In this document: piece by piece, positions 42,900 to 54,789 of the stretch | Layout: the number at the start of each line of letters is the position of its first letter | How positions within the stretch are numbered: the stretch's first letter is position 1 | From: Pomphorhynchus laevis | Taxonomy: Eukaryota > Acanthocephala > Palaeacanthocephala > Echinorhynchida > Pomphorhynchidae | DNA length: 64,000 nucleotides | Direction: 5' to 3' | Assembly (NCBI GenBank): GCA_012934845.2 | Contig: WNNJ02001590.1 | Location: 62,001-126,000 of the forward strand | Translations under genes and position numbers: made by a program | The notes under the pieces: generated by a model | Databases searched by the model: none | What the model saw: only the letters and a program-made list of their open reading frames with translations | What the model was told of the DNA's origin: nothing

Positions 42900-42962
42900 C
42901 GGTCACACACTGTGATCCTTTTCAAGTTAGTCTAACTTGAAAAGGATCACAGTGTTTGACCG
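42900..42962. repeat. 63-bp near-perfect palindrome
   Basis: 31-bp arms around a single central base, one mismatch. Inner arm GTGATCCTTTTCAAGTTAG. It would extrude as a cruciform or fold as a hairpin RNA. It may be two abutting terminal inverted repeats of a DNA transposon; no TSD is evident. Confidence 0.85.
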
Positions 42963-43829
42963 AAACATTTATGTCTCTCGTGCGGATAATATATTGTGTC
43001 TATCAAACATTATCACTGTCGGGTGAAAGTAATATTAACAAAAATAAATTATATGGGAAAATAATTTATTTGTAATTTATACACTAGATAATAAAGTCAA
43101 AATGAGTGTTATTTAAATATGTAAGTTCATATTCCTAATTAATGATCGAACGTAATCCTAAAATTATATCACAATACTGATATAAATGTAAACTACCATT
43201 AAAATTCTACATATTTCATATTAAAAATATTTGCTCTTGTTAAAATATTAGTGAATAAAATATTAATATTAATATTAAATATTAAATATTTATTAAAATA
43301 TTAATATTTAATTTATTAATATTAAATATAAATATTTATTAATATTAAAATATTATGTGCATATATTAAAAAATATTCACATTAATATGTGAAATAGCTA
43401 CGTAATAAAATTACTAAATAAATAATTACTAAATTGAACCATTTTTGGGTATTGCATTCATAATTTATAATTATAAAATAGATTTTATAGATAATAAATA
43501 AAGGCATTTAATCAATATAAATCTAAATAAAAATTTTGAAGATTCCCATTAATGCATTTAGTTGAATTTTTAATGATTCAAATTAATGCAGTAAAGACGC
43601 TAAACGAATTTCGGTTATTAATGACGCAAAAAGTCGTGTCATACACATTTTAATCAGTGAGAACCACAATTTTCGCTTTACAATAATGCATTAATTTCGT
43701 TCTAATGCATTAATAATAAAGACTTTATTAAATACACCAAAATATAGCATGCAAGAATAAAAAAGGTAGGTAATAACTAACTCAGATAAAAAATGACAGA
43801 ATTTTTCTTTCGTTTTTTCATCTTCCCTT
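42963..43829. other. AT-rich intergenic sequence
   Basis: Simple TTAATATTAAATATT-type sequence at 43250-43380; otherwise featureless. Confidence 0.5.
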
Positions 43830-43974
43830 TCTCTTTAATGGCCTCACGTCCAGGGGGATCTGAGCCCCCCAACCGATCCAACATGCCGCCTACCGACTGA
43901 ACCACCCGGGGTCTTTCACCCACCGAAGAATCCAATCGGTGCGGACTATGCTTGGTAAACGAGAGACGAGGAGC

Positions 43975-46296
43975 TTAAGAAACCTTAGCCTTTGCTCTGG
44001 GGGACGTCCTCTTGAGAAGAATACTAATCCCGAGATAGCCCAAGTGCCCCAAAGGCGCACCTAGGCTTTCCCATTCAATGACAGATGCTGAGCCCGTTTC
44101 AGGGCCTAACCTAGCTTTCTTCAGAATACGTTTGAGTCTATCCAGGTCAACTTTCGCCGACCAGTTCACCGTAACGGTGAACCCCAGGTATTTTACTCGA
44201 CTTGTGAAGGTGGGAAGTGGTTCAGAGGCAAATATGGAGGATAGCGCAGAGAGTGCTAATCTCTTAAGTTTTTGTTTTGTAGCAGGGGTGCCATGAAAAA
44301 CTACCACCTGCGATTTTGCGGAGTTTAAAATAAGATTGAATTGGGGTAGCTGGTCTTTTAATCTTAAAAAGAAATGGCTGATGTCAGAGACTACGTCTTT
44401 ACACCTGTGTCCAGTGAACAGGGCTGTGGTGTCATCAGTGTACACCACAAGACGTTGTTCGCGTTTAAATATTTTGAATAGGTTAATAGAGGCAGCAAGA
44501 TATAAGATAGGAGAAAGTGGGGATCCTTGAGGTACACCCGTAATAGGGTAGAACTGACGCGCATCAGGGTCGTCTTCATAGTAAAATCGCTTGGTATACA
44601 GCAGGATCTCCACTCTGTTCACAATTCCCGCAGGCAACCCGAGGGACCTTGGAGAAGAGATCACAAAGGAAATGGAGATGCGATCAAATGCAGCAGAAAA
44701 GTCAATGAAAACAGCCACAACTAGACGATGGCTATTATCCCGACAAAACTGTTCCATCTCACCAACTGCTGAATGGACCGAGCGACCTTTGACGAACCCA
44801 TGAAAACCTGGTGGGATCAAATTACGCCTACTTAAATGGTCGCGGATTTTACGCGCAAGCGCTTTTTCGTAAATCGACACGAGGGCATTTTGAATCGAAA
44901 TGGGTCGCAGATCTTTAGGGCATGAGCAGGATTTTTTCTTAGGAAGAAAAACACGCTTACTAATATTGATGCCTGCTACATCGGATGGGGAGGCTAAAAT
45001 CATGGTGACGGCCACATCTCTTCTCTGATCAGCTGTCAAAAGCTGACAGACCCGAGAAGAAAGTGGAATGACGGATTTGGAGATGCCAGGAAGTGGACCC
45101 CAGGAGTTAAGGATATCCGTAACAGATAGATCCCTACTCCTGAAATTACACCAAGGCGAGATTGGTTGAGGTGATAGAGTGGCTCCATAGTTGTGTAGGG
45201 CTAATGACTCCTCCAAAACTTTATCAAGGCCAACATTCCCTATCCAACCCAATGCTCTATCCTTCCAGCAAACAAACTTCTCCTTCTTGAAAATCTTCCA
45301 AAATGAAGACTGAGAGGGACTAAGGCGAGCAATACTCGTCCTATCCCTACTCAGCTGGAACCTATATCTAGTGCTCCAGTATTCATTCGAGAGAGCCTGT
45401 CTGGCGGAAACAGAGAGATTAGGGAGGTTAAGCAATTTCGCTAGGACCTTAAGTTTCGTCGGAGTAGGATTGTATATACGACCTTTATAGGTAGTTGATA
45501 AAATCGCGGTAGCTTGCGAAAAGAGGTAGGTATTAAATTCAGTCAAACTCTCATTTCCTATTAAGGGAAAGAGTTGGATAGCCGCTTGAAAGAGGGCCAC
45601 TCTGATCGGATCAAAGTGAAACCTCCTTCGAAGCAACGTATCTTCCTCAATCCTCCAACGAATAAGGTCGTGAGGGGTGGACAATTGCTGGCGCGACTGC
45701 TCAGTGCAGAAGGGTTTTAACAACTACCTCGAGTGAAGCAGTAAAATGTCGAGGATAGAATTTGTTGATGTGCAATGAAAGGTAGGTGACGGGGGTTTGT
45801 GAATAAGATAACCGTTCCTAGCTCTGCGAAGTGCTGCATTGATCCAACGACCAGTTCTGTCGTTAAAATCCCCAAGTATCATGTCATAACCGCTGTCAAT
45901 AATACTATCCAGGAGATCACGGTTCTTGTGAATTTCTCCTGGGCGGATGTAGACATTGGCTAGACTTATGCGTTTACCGTTCTTACTGAGTGAAACTACT
46001 AAACAAGAAAGGGCTGGACATGAGTAGTTTAATAAAAGGGAGGACCTTAAGGAGCACTTAACTAAGGTCAAGAGTCCTTGAGATGAAGTGGAGTGAGGTG
46101 GGGTTATGTACGGAGTATAGTGGGAACATATATGCTTTGGGATAAATCGAGTAATGTCCTAAGGGAGACGGATAGACCGCGTCTCCTGAAGGACTATAAC
46201 ATCTGCATCTTTACCAGATAGAAGTCTAAGGGTGATAGCACCTCCCGAGTTCCACTGAAGGATATTCAGTGAAAAAAGCTCACGAGTACTCTGCAT
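43975..46296 (-). pseudogene. ORF2 of non-LTR copy 5 (endonuclease-RT, two nonsense codons)
   Basis: One frame of 774 codons from ATG 46296, interrupted only by TAG at 46161-46159 (codon 46; Gln in other copies) and TAG at 45726-45724 (codon 191; Trp in other copies). The endonuclease occupies roughly residues 10-200: NILQWNSGGA, NVYIRPGEIHKNRDLLDSII and YDMILGDFNDRTGRWINAAL. RT: SFWKIFKKEKFVCWKDRAL, HGFVKGRSVHSAVGEMEQF, FIDFSAAFDRISI (motif A), GVPQGSPLSPILY (motif B) and VVYTDDTTALF (motif C, with Thr in place of the Ala of YADD; both Asp kept). The C-terminus ends at AKVS where other copies run on in a shifted frame. Function in life: target-primed reverse transcription of the element RNA. 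Confidence 0.88.
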
Positions 46297-46329
46297 TGTG
46301 ATGGAATAGTTGGATGGGGGATTGCCTAC

Positions 46330-47513
46330 CTAGACAGAGCTTGGTGCAGGAAGGTTACCCTTCCCACTACTAGCCTCCTCCAGGGAAGGTACTTGCCCCT
46401 GGGCAATATCATCATTTCCCTTAGTCATACGTCGAATAAGCTTCCCGATCTTGATCGGGGGGACGGCATGGGCCGAATCCCATCTCTTTTTTGACTCTGG
46501 AAGAACATATGCTACTGGAATCGTGGGATTCGTGTTGATAGCACCCACGGCCCTTAGTATAAAGTTTTCCAACCTTCTATGCGACTCTGATACCTTTATA
46601 TCCATCAACCGGGATATCTCTGAGTCATCCATGCGCGGTGCGGCCACACAAGAGAAGGAAGTTGTAGGTTTAACCGGACGAATAAAAAGGCTTCTGTACG
46701 CCTTGAACTTACTGCAGCTCCTACGCCATGCAGGATGGCTCCCCCCGCAGTTTGAACATGAATGGGGGGGCGAGCAACGGTCATTCGACGACAGAGATAG
46801 ACAATAGGCTGATCCGCAGATACCACATGTAGGGATCCCACTGCAGCTGGAAGCCCAGTGACCCCATTTGTGGCATCGGCTGCAGTGGGGGTAGGTTAAT
46901 TCGTCTATTTCGGTTATTGAGAACCGAATGTTGAACCCCATAAACGGGTTGGATGATGATTTTGATAGAGTTTCAGCTAACTCCACTGGCGCACTACAAA
47001 AGCCAACCGGGATAGGGTTCCCGTCCCTACCCACGATTGGTCTCAGACTGGAAACTTTGAAGGTTGCCATAAACGATTGCTTGTCATCTTCATCCATTGA
47101 ACATGGTAGATTGGTAACTTTGATCGAAGCCAGGATAGGTTTTATGGTAAGTTCACCGAATTCTGTAAGATTCTCGGAAAAATATTCCGCGTATTTCATT
47201 GCGAGATCAGATGTTACAGAATTAAATAAAATCCTGTTCTTATATAGAAGCGAGAAATTTCTCAGAAATTTATTGTATAGTTTATCCCTTTGTATAGGTC
47301 TTGTTACTTTAATTAAAATCAAGTTCCTCTTTTTCGGGATGGGGGAAGCACCTCCCCATCGCCTGAAGATAACAAAACATTACTGACCTTATCGCTATGA
47401 CTTTGAGTAGAAGAGCATCCAGTACAAACCTCTTTTTCGTTTGGAATTCTGTTAGAATTTGCTTGAAATTGACTATCGTTTGATAGCTCCGAAATTACTT
47501 GTACACTACACAT
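46330..47513 (-). pseudogene. ORF1 of non-LTR copy 5 (single frameshift)
   Basis: ATG at 47513 opens MCSVQVISELSNDSQFQANS and runs to the GGEVLPPS-like region, where one G is missing from a G-run relative to the 5.8 kb copy. The frame resumes at about 47322 (ILIKVTRPIQRDKLYNKFLR) and is open to 46330, 330 codons. Zinc knuckles: PHCSRCHKWGHWASSC, CGICGSAYC and CSNCGGSHPAWRRSC. The C-terminal tail has AHAVPPIKIGKLIRR. RNA-binding nucleocapsid-type protein by family knowledge. Confidence 0.85.
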
Positions 47514-47585
47514 TTTTTTGAATAATCTAATGCATTAACGAAGCTGTTTTGCAAACAATCATCGAAAAATGTACGCCACTCGAAA

Positions 47586-48527
47586 ATGAGTAAATTTAGC
47601 ATGTCGGAGCGTTCAAAGAACTCAATGAAAACTAATTTTACTGTCAATGCAATAAATGAGGTAAGTGGATATTTAGCTTCTCTTGAAGTTATTACGGAGG
47701 GAAAACTCCCCCGGTACCAAAATTATCCAACCTGGTGATTATCCAACTTTTGGTGCCTCTGGAAAGACAGAACATGTTCAATGTTTTTATAAGAGGCTTT
47801 GCCGATCGATTTAAAAAAGGATATTGTTCAATGCGATTAAATATTATGAATCTGAGATTAAAATCTCATTCTGCACTCCTAATCTGGCAATGTCGTACGT
47901 CGACTACTTTAAAATAGAGCATTCGGAACAAGGTATAATTGCTTCCAAACCAATCCTGGCAACAATAAAGATAAATAATATGCCCACATTCATTTCAGAA
48001 GAAGATATATCAGCCTTAGAAACTGATTACAAAATCTCTAACGTGGGCTTTATAAAATGGATTAAAGGCTTCCCCATTCCCGTAGCGTTCTGCAATGCCC
48101 CGGTGGATGAAGCTTTAAAACTGTCGATTTCGACATGCAATTCTTTTATGGGGTATAATTTGAGATTTTCAATAATTGAAACCGATTCACTAACGTACCC
48201 TCAATGCAACAATTGTCATCAGTGAGGGCATTGGTCCACTGGATGTTCTTTACCACATAAGTGCGGCGTGTGTGGTACAACTGCTATACATCCTGAGAAG
48301 TGCGAAAGTAAGCCATTTTGCGCAATTGCGGTGGTGAGCACCCCGCATGGTCAAATAAGTGTAAAATCTTTAAGGCGTACCAAAAGAGACACAGGAGTGT
48401 GACAGCAAAACCGACTAGCTTCGTGAAAGCTGTCTCGTCTAACAAGAAAGATGACAGGATGCTGGATACGGAAATCCTGAAACTCATTGAAATGCAGCAT
48501 CAGGCATCAATGATGCCTGATGTCTAG
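47586..48527 (+). pseudogene. ORF1 of non-LTR copy 6
   Basis: MSKFSMSERSKNSMKTNFTV at the start, then frame changes. The core IEHSEQGIIASKPILATIKI and NSFMGYNLRFSIIETDSLTY is at 47.93-48.2 kb. Zinc knuckles are degraded: YPQCNNCHQ, stop, GHWSTGCS; CGVCGTT; then CGGEHPAWSNKC in another frame. Tail ends at 48527. Confidence 0.78.
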
Positions 48528-48611
48528 GCATCATTGTCTAGACTATGATGCTGGACGGGGGAAGCCAACCTGATGTCTAGGTTGGCTTCCCCCGTCCAAC
48601 TTGTCTAACAC

Positions 48612-50999
48612 AATGGGTTTTTCTCACTGAATATTCTTCAGTGGAATTCGGGAGGTGTTTCTGCCCTTAGACTTTTATCTGGTAGAGACGCAGATGTTAT
48701 AGTCCTTCAGGAGACGCCAACTATCCGTCTCCCCCAGGACATTTATCGATTTATTCCAAAGCATATATGTTCCCACTATACTCTGTACATAACTCCACCT
48801 CACTCCACTTCATCTCAAGGACTTTTGAGCTTAGTTAAGTGCTCGTTAAGATCATCCCTCCTATTAAACTATTCATGGCCAGCCATATCTGGTTTGGTAG
48901 TTTCACTCGTTAAGAACGGTAAACGCCTAAGTCTAGCCGACGTCTACATTCGTCCAGGAGAGATTCACAAGAACCGTGAACTCCTAGATGGTATTATCGA
49001 TGCCGGCTATGACATGGTACTAGGTGACTTCAACGACATAACTGGTCGTTGGATTAATGCAGCACTCCTCAGAGCCAGGAACGGTTATCTTATTCACAAA
49101 CCACCGGCCCCTCCTTTCATTGCACATCAACGAATTCTCTCCTCGACTTATTACTGCTCCACGAGAGGTGGTTGTTAAAACCCTTCTGCACGGAGCAATC
49201 GCGACAACATCTGTCCACCTCTCATGATCTAATTGGCTGGCGGATAGAGGAGGATACGCTGATTCGTAGAAAATTCCACTTTGACACGATCAGAGTGGCT
49301 TTCTTCCGGACAGCTATCCAACGCTTCCCCCGAATTGGTAATGAGAGTTTAACCGAATTTAATTCCTACATCTCTTCTCAAGCTACCGCGTTGCTTTCGA
49401 TAAACTATAAAGGTCGCATTTTCAGTCCCACTCTGACAAAACTCAAGGTCCTTGCTAAACTGCTGACCCTTTCTAATCTCTCTTCCTCTGCCAGACAGAC
49501 CCTCTCGAATGAATACTGGCGCACTAGATACTTGTTCCAACTGAGTAGGAATAGGGCGAGCATTGCTCGTCTTAACCCCTCTAAGTCTTCCTTTTGGAAG
49601 ATATTCAAAAAGGAGAAGCTTTTTGTTGGGGGTAGGGATTTGCGTTGGATCGGTAGTATAGGCCTTGATAAAGTTTTAGAGGAGTCACTTGACATACACA
49701 ATCATGGAGCCACTCAATCTCCGCAACAAATCCCGCCTTGCGGAGACTTCAGGAGTAGATACTTATCTGTCACAGATATTCTCAACGCATAGGGGCCTCT
49801 TCCGGGCACCTCCAAGTCCGTCGCTCTACTCTCTTTCGTGTCTGTCAGCTTTTGACAGCCGATCAAAGAAGGGAGGTGGCCGTCACAATGCTATTAGCCA
49901 CCCCATTTGATGTGGCCGGCATCAATATTAGCAAAAGAATTTTTATTCCAAAAAAGTTTCAGGTCTCTTGCTCTAAAGACCTGCGGCTCATCTCGATTCA
50001 AAATTCCCTCGTCTTGATCTACGAAAAAGCTTGCGCGTAGAATCCGCGTTCATCTCAGTAGGCGAAACTTAATCCCATCTGGTTTCCATTGGTTTGTCAA
50101 AGGTCGCTCGGTCCATTCAGCAGTAGGTGAGGTTGAGCAGTTTTGTCAGGAGAACAGTCATCAGCTAGCTGTAGCTGTTTTCCCTGATTTTTTTCCTACA
50201 TTTGACCGCATCTCCATCCCCTTTGTTATCTCTTCTCTCAGATCACCCTTGGGTTTCCTGTGAGAATTATAAACAGGGTGGATATCCTGCTGTACACCAA
50301 GCAATTTTATTATGATGACAACCCTGATGCGCGTCAGTTCTATCCCATTACGAATGTGCCTCAAGGCTCCCCTCACTCCTATCTTATATCTTGCTGCCTC
50401 CGTCAATCTATTCGAAATATTTAAACGTGATAAACGTTTAGTGGTGTACGCTGATGACACCACAGCCCTGTTCACTGGACGCAGGTGCAAAGACGTAGTT
50501 TCGAACATCAGCCACTTAAGCTTGTCCAATCTTATCTTAAACTCCGCCAAATCGCAGGTGGTAGTCTTCCATGGCGCCCCTGCAACAAAGCGAAAAGTTA
50601 AGAGATAAGCACTCTCTCCTTCATTTTGACTAATCAACCACTCCCTACCTTCACAAGTCGAGTAAAATACCTGGGGTTCATCGTTTTGGTGAAATGGTCG
50701 GCGAAAGCTGACTCGGATAGACTCAAACGTATCCTGAAGAGAGCTAGGTGGGCTTTGAAACAGGCTCAGCATCTGTCGTTGAATGGGAAAACCCAGGTGC
50801 GCCTTTGGTGCACCTGGTCTATCTCAGGATTAGTCTTCTTTTCAAGAGGACGTCACCCAGAGCAAAGACTAAAGTTCCTGAAGCTCTTCGTCTCTCGTTT
50901 AACCAGCATAGTCCGCACTGATTGGATTCTTCGGGGGGGGGGGAAAGACCTCGTGTGGTTCAATCGTAAAGCGGCGTGTTGGATTGGTTGAGAGGTTCA
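48612..50999 (+). pseudogene. ORF2 of non-LTR copy 6
   Basis: Endonuclease start (NILQWNSGGVSALRLLSGRD, 48632 on), VYIRPGEIHKNRELLDGII and YDMVLGDFNDITGRWINAAL, broken at 49165. RT N-region 49172-49792 is one 206-codon frame. Motif A region is damaged (VFPDFFPTFDRIS, 50176), motif B altered (NVPQGSPHSYL), motif C VVYADDTTALF kept (50440-50473). The C-terminal block with EQRLKFLKLFVSRLTSIVRT ends at WFNRKAACWIG (50991). Confidence 0.8.
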
Positions 51000-51010
51000 G
51001 ATCCCCATGA

Positions 51011-52967
51011 TTTGAGGCCTTAAAATTGATGGAGACTTAAGCAGAAGAAGAAGTGTATGGTATCTTACTGTCATGGAATAACTAAATTTCTTTTGTCATT
51101 ATTTATTATCTGTTTGGTTATTAGTAAGAAAATCTTATTATTATAAACAATCATAATATTTTAAACCAATGATGTAATGATGTTTTATTAAAAAACGAAT
51201 AAAGTCATTTGCTAAGAAACGTTTGTGTAAAATTTGATCGAATTAAATTAGTTATTGAAAAGCGGATACATCTTTTTCAAATGTTCATACATCAAACAAA
51301 CATTTGAAGAAATATGCTTTTGTTTACCATAAATTTTTAAAGCACGGTTCTAAAATTTAAATTTTAAATTTTCTGCATTTTGTCGAAATGATTAATTAAT
51401 TATCATTATTTATATGTGATAAATAATGATAAATATCACAACTATAAATAAATATCACATATTTATAATTGTCACATATGCAAATCACGTATGGAATATT
51501 TCACATTTAAGACATGTAAACTAATCACTGCGTCTTAGACTAGCAAAGCAGGTTTTCATAAGCAGGTTCTCTAAAGGTATTTTATGAGTTAAGTTTGTCT
51601 TATTAAGAATATGTTTCATTGAAATAAAATGTTTAGTTGTTTGGTTACAATTTAATCGTGAAGTTTAGTATTTACAACTATAATTTTGAAATAGCAAAAG
51701 ACGTAAATGAAATTACTAATATTAAATAATAATAAGAATTAATGGAATTGATTTAATTATGATTAATTTAATTGATTTAATTAATTTTTAATTATGGAAT
51801 TAATTTCATGCTACAAACCATCCTGTGAGGTTTACTGCAATTACAGCTTGACAATAGTATTTTTAGTATATAGTTATTACAGAAACAAAGAAGCAGAAAA
51901 AAATATTCTTTATTTGATAAAAATTCTATATTTCGATAGCTCCTGCAATCATCATCAGGATTACAATAAAATTTAATTAGATATTTTAGTAAAAACAACA
52001 TTGTCAATGGTTTTGACTAAACCTTGACACTACCGAAAATCCAGGGTTTGACGATTGATGTTGCTACTCAATGAAGACAGAAATTCGGTTGTAAACCGAA
52101 TTTGCAGCAATTTATATATTTTCAAACTTGAAAAGTTTAAATTATATTATAAAAAACAAGTAGATAATGTTGTCAGGACATATGTAAGCCACAAAGACAG
52201 AGGAATCACAATGATACTTAAGATGCATCGCTTCGTAGTAACATCACAAAGTTTACTTTTGAATACCTATAAAATACTCAAGCGCAAGCTGAGAAACATT
52301 GTTTCTTCATGGTAAAAAGGCTATAATGAAAGACTTTGATAACGGAATTGTGTTTGATACATCTTACAAGTAATATATATTAATCGATAATCCTTAGTAA
52401 ATATTCTAACAACCACAATGAATTTTATCCAAACTTATAAAATCAGTGGTAATATTCCGAGCTCAACACTAATAACCGAGCTCTCGAATCTATAAGACTA
52501 TCACTAGCTATGCCGAAAATAAAATATATTTCGGGAGCTTGTAAATAAGATTTTCATGTTTGTTCATTACTCAAGCTAAAGAGCATAAGTGATAATTGGT
52601 ACGGATATGATCAACAATAAATTCCGGTTTTAGTCAACTTATCGTTCAAACTCGTAAAATTGATAGAATGGCGATTCTCGATATCTAATTTGGCTAAAAT
52701 ACATCAGTATTAAGCAAACTTATCTTTTTGCTAGAATTTCGGAAAGTGGTTGGCTCCGGTAAGGATTAATATTGTTGGAAAACTATAAAGGGAAATTATC
52801 GAAAAAGACTAAGTATAAAACAATTTATTTGGTCTTACTTGTTTTACATTCAACAAAGCAATTACTTTAAACTGGTTTTACAGAAACAGCGACATGCTAT
52901 TAAACGTCAAGTTATCTTAGTTATCTCATGGCATCGCTAATTACTACAATATTGATCCGATAAAGAT
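51011..52967. other. Intergenic or intronic AT-rich sequence
   Basis: No recognisable gene or element. An 86-codon open stretch at 52055-52315 has no familiar domain and no splice context, so it is not called. Confidence 0.5.
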
Positions 52968-53055
52968 CACAGAGGAATTTTTTAGAATTTTATATTGTTT
53001 AAATAAAATTCTTTTAATTTCTTTTAATAAAATTTAAAAAAATCCTCTGTGCTCT
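52966..53055. repeat. Fold-back repeat, 27-bp arms
   Basis: CACAGAGGAATTTTTTAGAA is answered by AAAAAAATCCTCTGTG about 70 bp later. Arms are mostly AT-rich with a conserved outer CACAGAGGA. Confidence 0.6.
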
Positions 53056-54119
53056 TTATTAAATTGGCGATTGGAATGTTCTCAAAAATATTTATTTCGA
53101 TAATGCAAAATTATTGACATATGATATAAATGCGCAGTTCAGCAGAATCGAATTAAGGACCAGGTGTTCGAAAACAATAAACCGGACTAGGACATTCTGC
53201 TGTGCAACTGTGATAACTTACCTAAATATACCTTGTTTTCTTCGTTTATTTAATTTTTACTTATTAAAAATTTCATTTTTTCTAAATATCTTGACCTCCT
53301 GATTACTTATATTCCTATTTTGTGTTCTGTTTACCTGACGATAGTGATCACGAAATATTGTGAATAAATTGTGCTGCTCAAAAAGTCTTTGCCTTATAGA
53401 ATGTAAATTGACTTTGATAATATAAAATGTCTGGTCACTTTAACGAGTATACTGTTGCATTTTGTTATCGAATATAAAAGGTCTGGTCGAATATGAATAT
53501 AGATGTATATTTGTATATATTATGTATAGATGTATATTTTTTATATTTGTCGAATATAAAAGGTCACTTATAATATAAAAGGTCTGGTCGAATATGAATA
53601 TAGATGTAAGCAAGATTTTTAAAAACAATATAGAAATGAATTAGCTTACACGATATCTATAACGGTGTATCGATAGTAAGCATTCCTAGAGCTAAGTCGT
53701 ATCATTAGGGTCCCGTTGCCTACTGAACAGACACATGCCCTTAGTTACAGAAAAAGAACAAAGTAAAAAATACTCAACGACGATTGTGGACGATGAGTAA
53801 AATTCGTATTTACAGAAGAGCAAACTTATACTCTGTAGAACAGATCATTTTGGAATTCAAGACTATACTTTTTCGACTATTGTAAAATCGTAGTAATGAA
53901 ACGATTCAAAATTTTCGTTAAAATACCAGCTATCATTAAACTCTTTAATAAACTTATTTTTAATGAAATCGCCAAATTAAGTAAGGAAAAATAATTTAAA
54001 ATGATATTAAATTTTAGTAAATCGTACCGATTGCCACAGATCCAGGATTAGTCAAAGACGAATTTGGAATGCTGAAAATTAAACATTTTTAAATAATGAA
54101 AGCGATATGTTTGACGTAC
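53056..54119. other. AT-rich sequence with a short scattered repeat
   Basis: GGTCTGGTCGAATATGAATA followed by TAGATGTA occurs at 53480 and 53582; related AATATAAAAGGTC units lie between. No gene seen. Confidence 0.5.
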
Positions 54120-54298
54120 CGTATTGTAGCAAGCCTATCGTTTGAAACTTGATTAGGCAAGGCTTGATTAGTGTTAACACAAGTATCAACGTTAACCTTA
54201 TGGCCTTCGAAATATGATGGAACAATCGGATTGTTTATCGGGAGCAAAGGAAATTTGCATTTCTTTTCATCGGGTGGCTTATTTACACTAGATTTTGG
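54120..54298 (-). CDS. Ski/Sno-like gene, putative exon 3
   Basis: On the - strand: acceptor CTTATACGTTTTTAG, then 179 nt open in one frame, then donor GTACGT. Incoming phase 0 agrees with the donor of the exon at 58878-57920; outgoing phase is 2. Peptide: PKSSVNKPPDEKKCKFPLLP, then NNPIVPSYFEGHKVNVDTC and a Gln/Asn-rich end. No recognisable domain, as expected for the linker between the Smad4-binding region and the C-terminal coiled coil of Ski proteins. Assignment rests on position, strand and phase. Confidence 0.55.
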
Positions 54299-54499
54299 CT
54301 AAAAACGTATAAGTTTATTTATTAAACGTATTTTACATAAAATACAAATATTTCATTTTAAAATTGAAAATATATAATTCATTATCCATATTAAAATCAA
54401 CAATTTTAATATAAATCATTAAAGTGTAAATCATTAAGAATAAATTGAAACTTGAGTAGAAAATTTGTTTGGATGAATACTAAATATTCAACTCCGTAT

Positions 54500-54612
54500 T
54501 AGATATCATAGTAGATAATCAAATTTCACAAGGGGAAATACATTATCTGTATTTAGCCTAGATTTTAGAGTAGAAGCCAAAATATGATGACATAGCATTT
54601 CCTAATTATTAA
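54500..54612 (+). repeat. Dispersed AT-rich repeat (family A), partial diverged copy
   Basis: GATAATCAAATTTCACAAGG, GGAAATACATTATCTG and GATGACATAGCATTTCCT match the left half of the repeat. Confidence 0.5.
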
Positions 54613-54789
54613 TTAAACAGAAGCGAGTGAAATGAATTTGTCTTAAAAATTACTCGAATGTTTTATCGCAGACTGCTATGATCATTAGAATAAAATATTT
54701 TGGTCAAGATCATTTAAATAATTTAATTGAACGTATTTCAAACTAGAGTGCTATAAAAAATCAAAAGAAACATATTTACAAGAAACATA

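Larger units (their letters stand above)
43830..47560 (-). mobile_element. Two-ORF non-LTR retrotransposon, copy 5 (nearly intact)
   Basis: About 3.7 kb on the - strand: short 5' UTR, ORF1 (47513-46330), a 33-bp gap, ORF2 (46296-43975) and a 3' UTR to about 43830. This is the best guide to the family's structure. Domains are ORF1 zinc knuckles, EEP endonuclease and RT; no RNase H is visible. Lesions are few: one 1-bp frameshift in ORF1 and two nonsense codons in ORF2. Its 5' end faces copy 6 with about 70 bp between the two ORF1 starts. Confidence 0.9.
47586..51010 (+). mobile_element. Two-ORF non-LTR retrotransposon, copy 6 (broken, full span)
   Basis: Starts with an ORF1 ATG at 47586 and runs to the conserved 3' end at about 51.01 kb, so it is essentially full length but with many lesions. 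Oriented away from copy 5. A duplicated stretch with GGTTGGCTTCCCCCGTCCAA lies at 48520-48600 between ORF1 and ORF2. Confidence 0.87.

Noticed and set aside
43850-43910. A true tRNA gene
   Set aside because: Box spacing of 38 nt is short, no complete acceptor stem, and the sequence recurs only inside the non-LTR 3' ends; kept as a tRNA-like finding instead.
52055-52315. 86-codon + strand frame
   Set aside because: No family resemblance, no splice context, composition not clearly different from chance in this DNA.
53131-53213. CAGTTCAGCAGAATC / GACATTCTGCTG inverted pair as a structured RNA
   Set aside because: Arms are short and imperfect with no second copy in the window; not distinguishable from chance.
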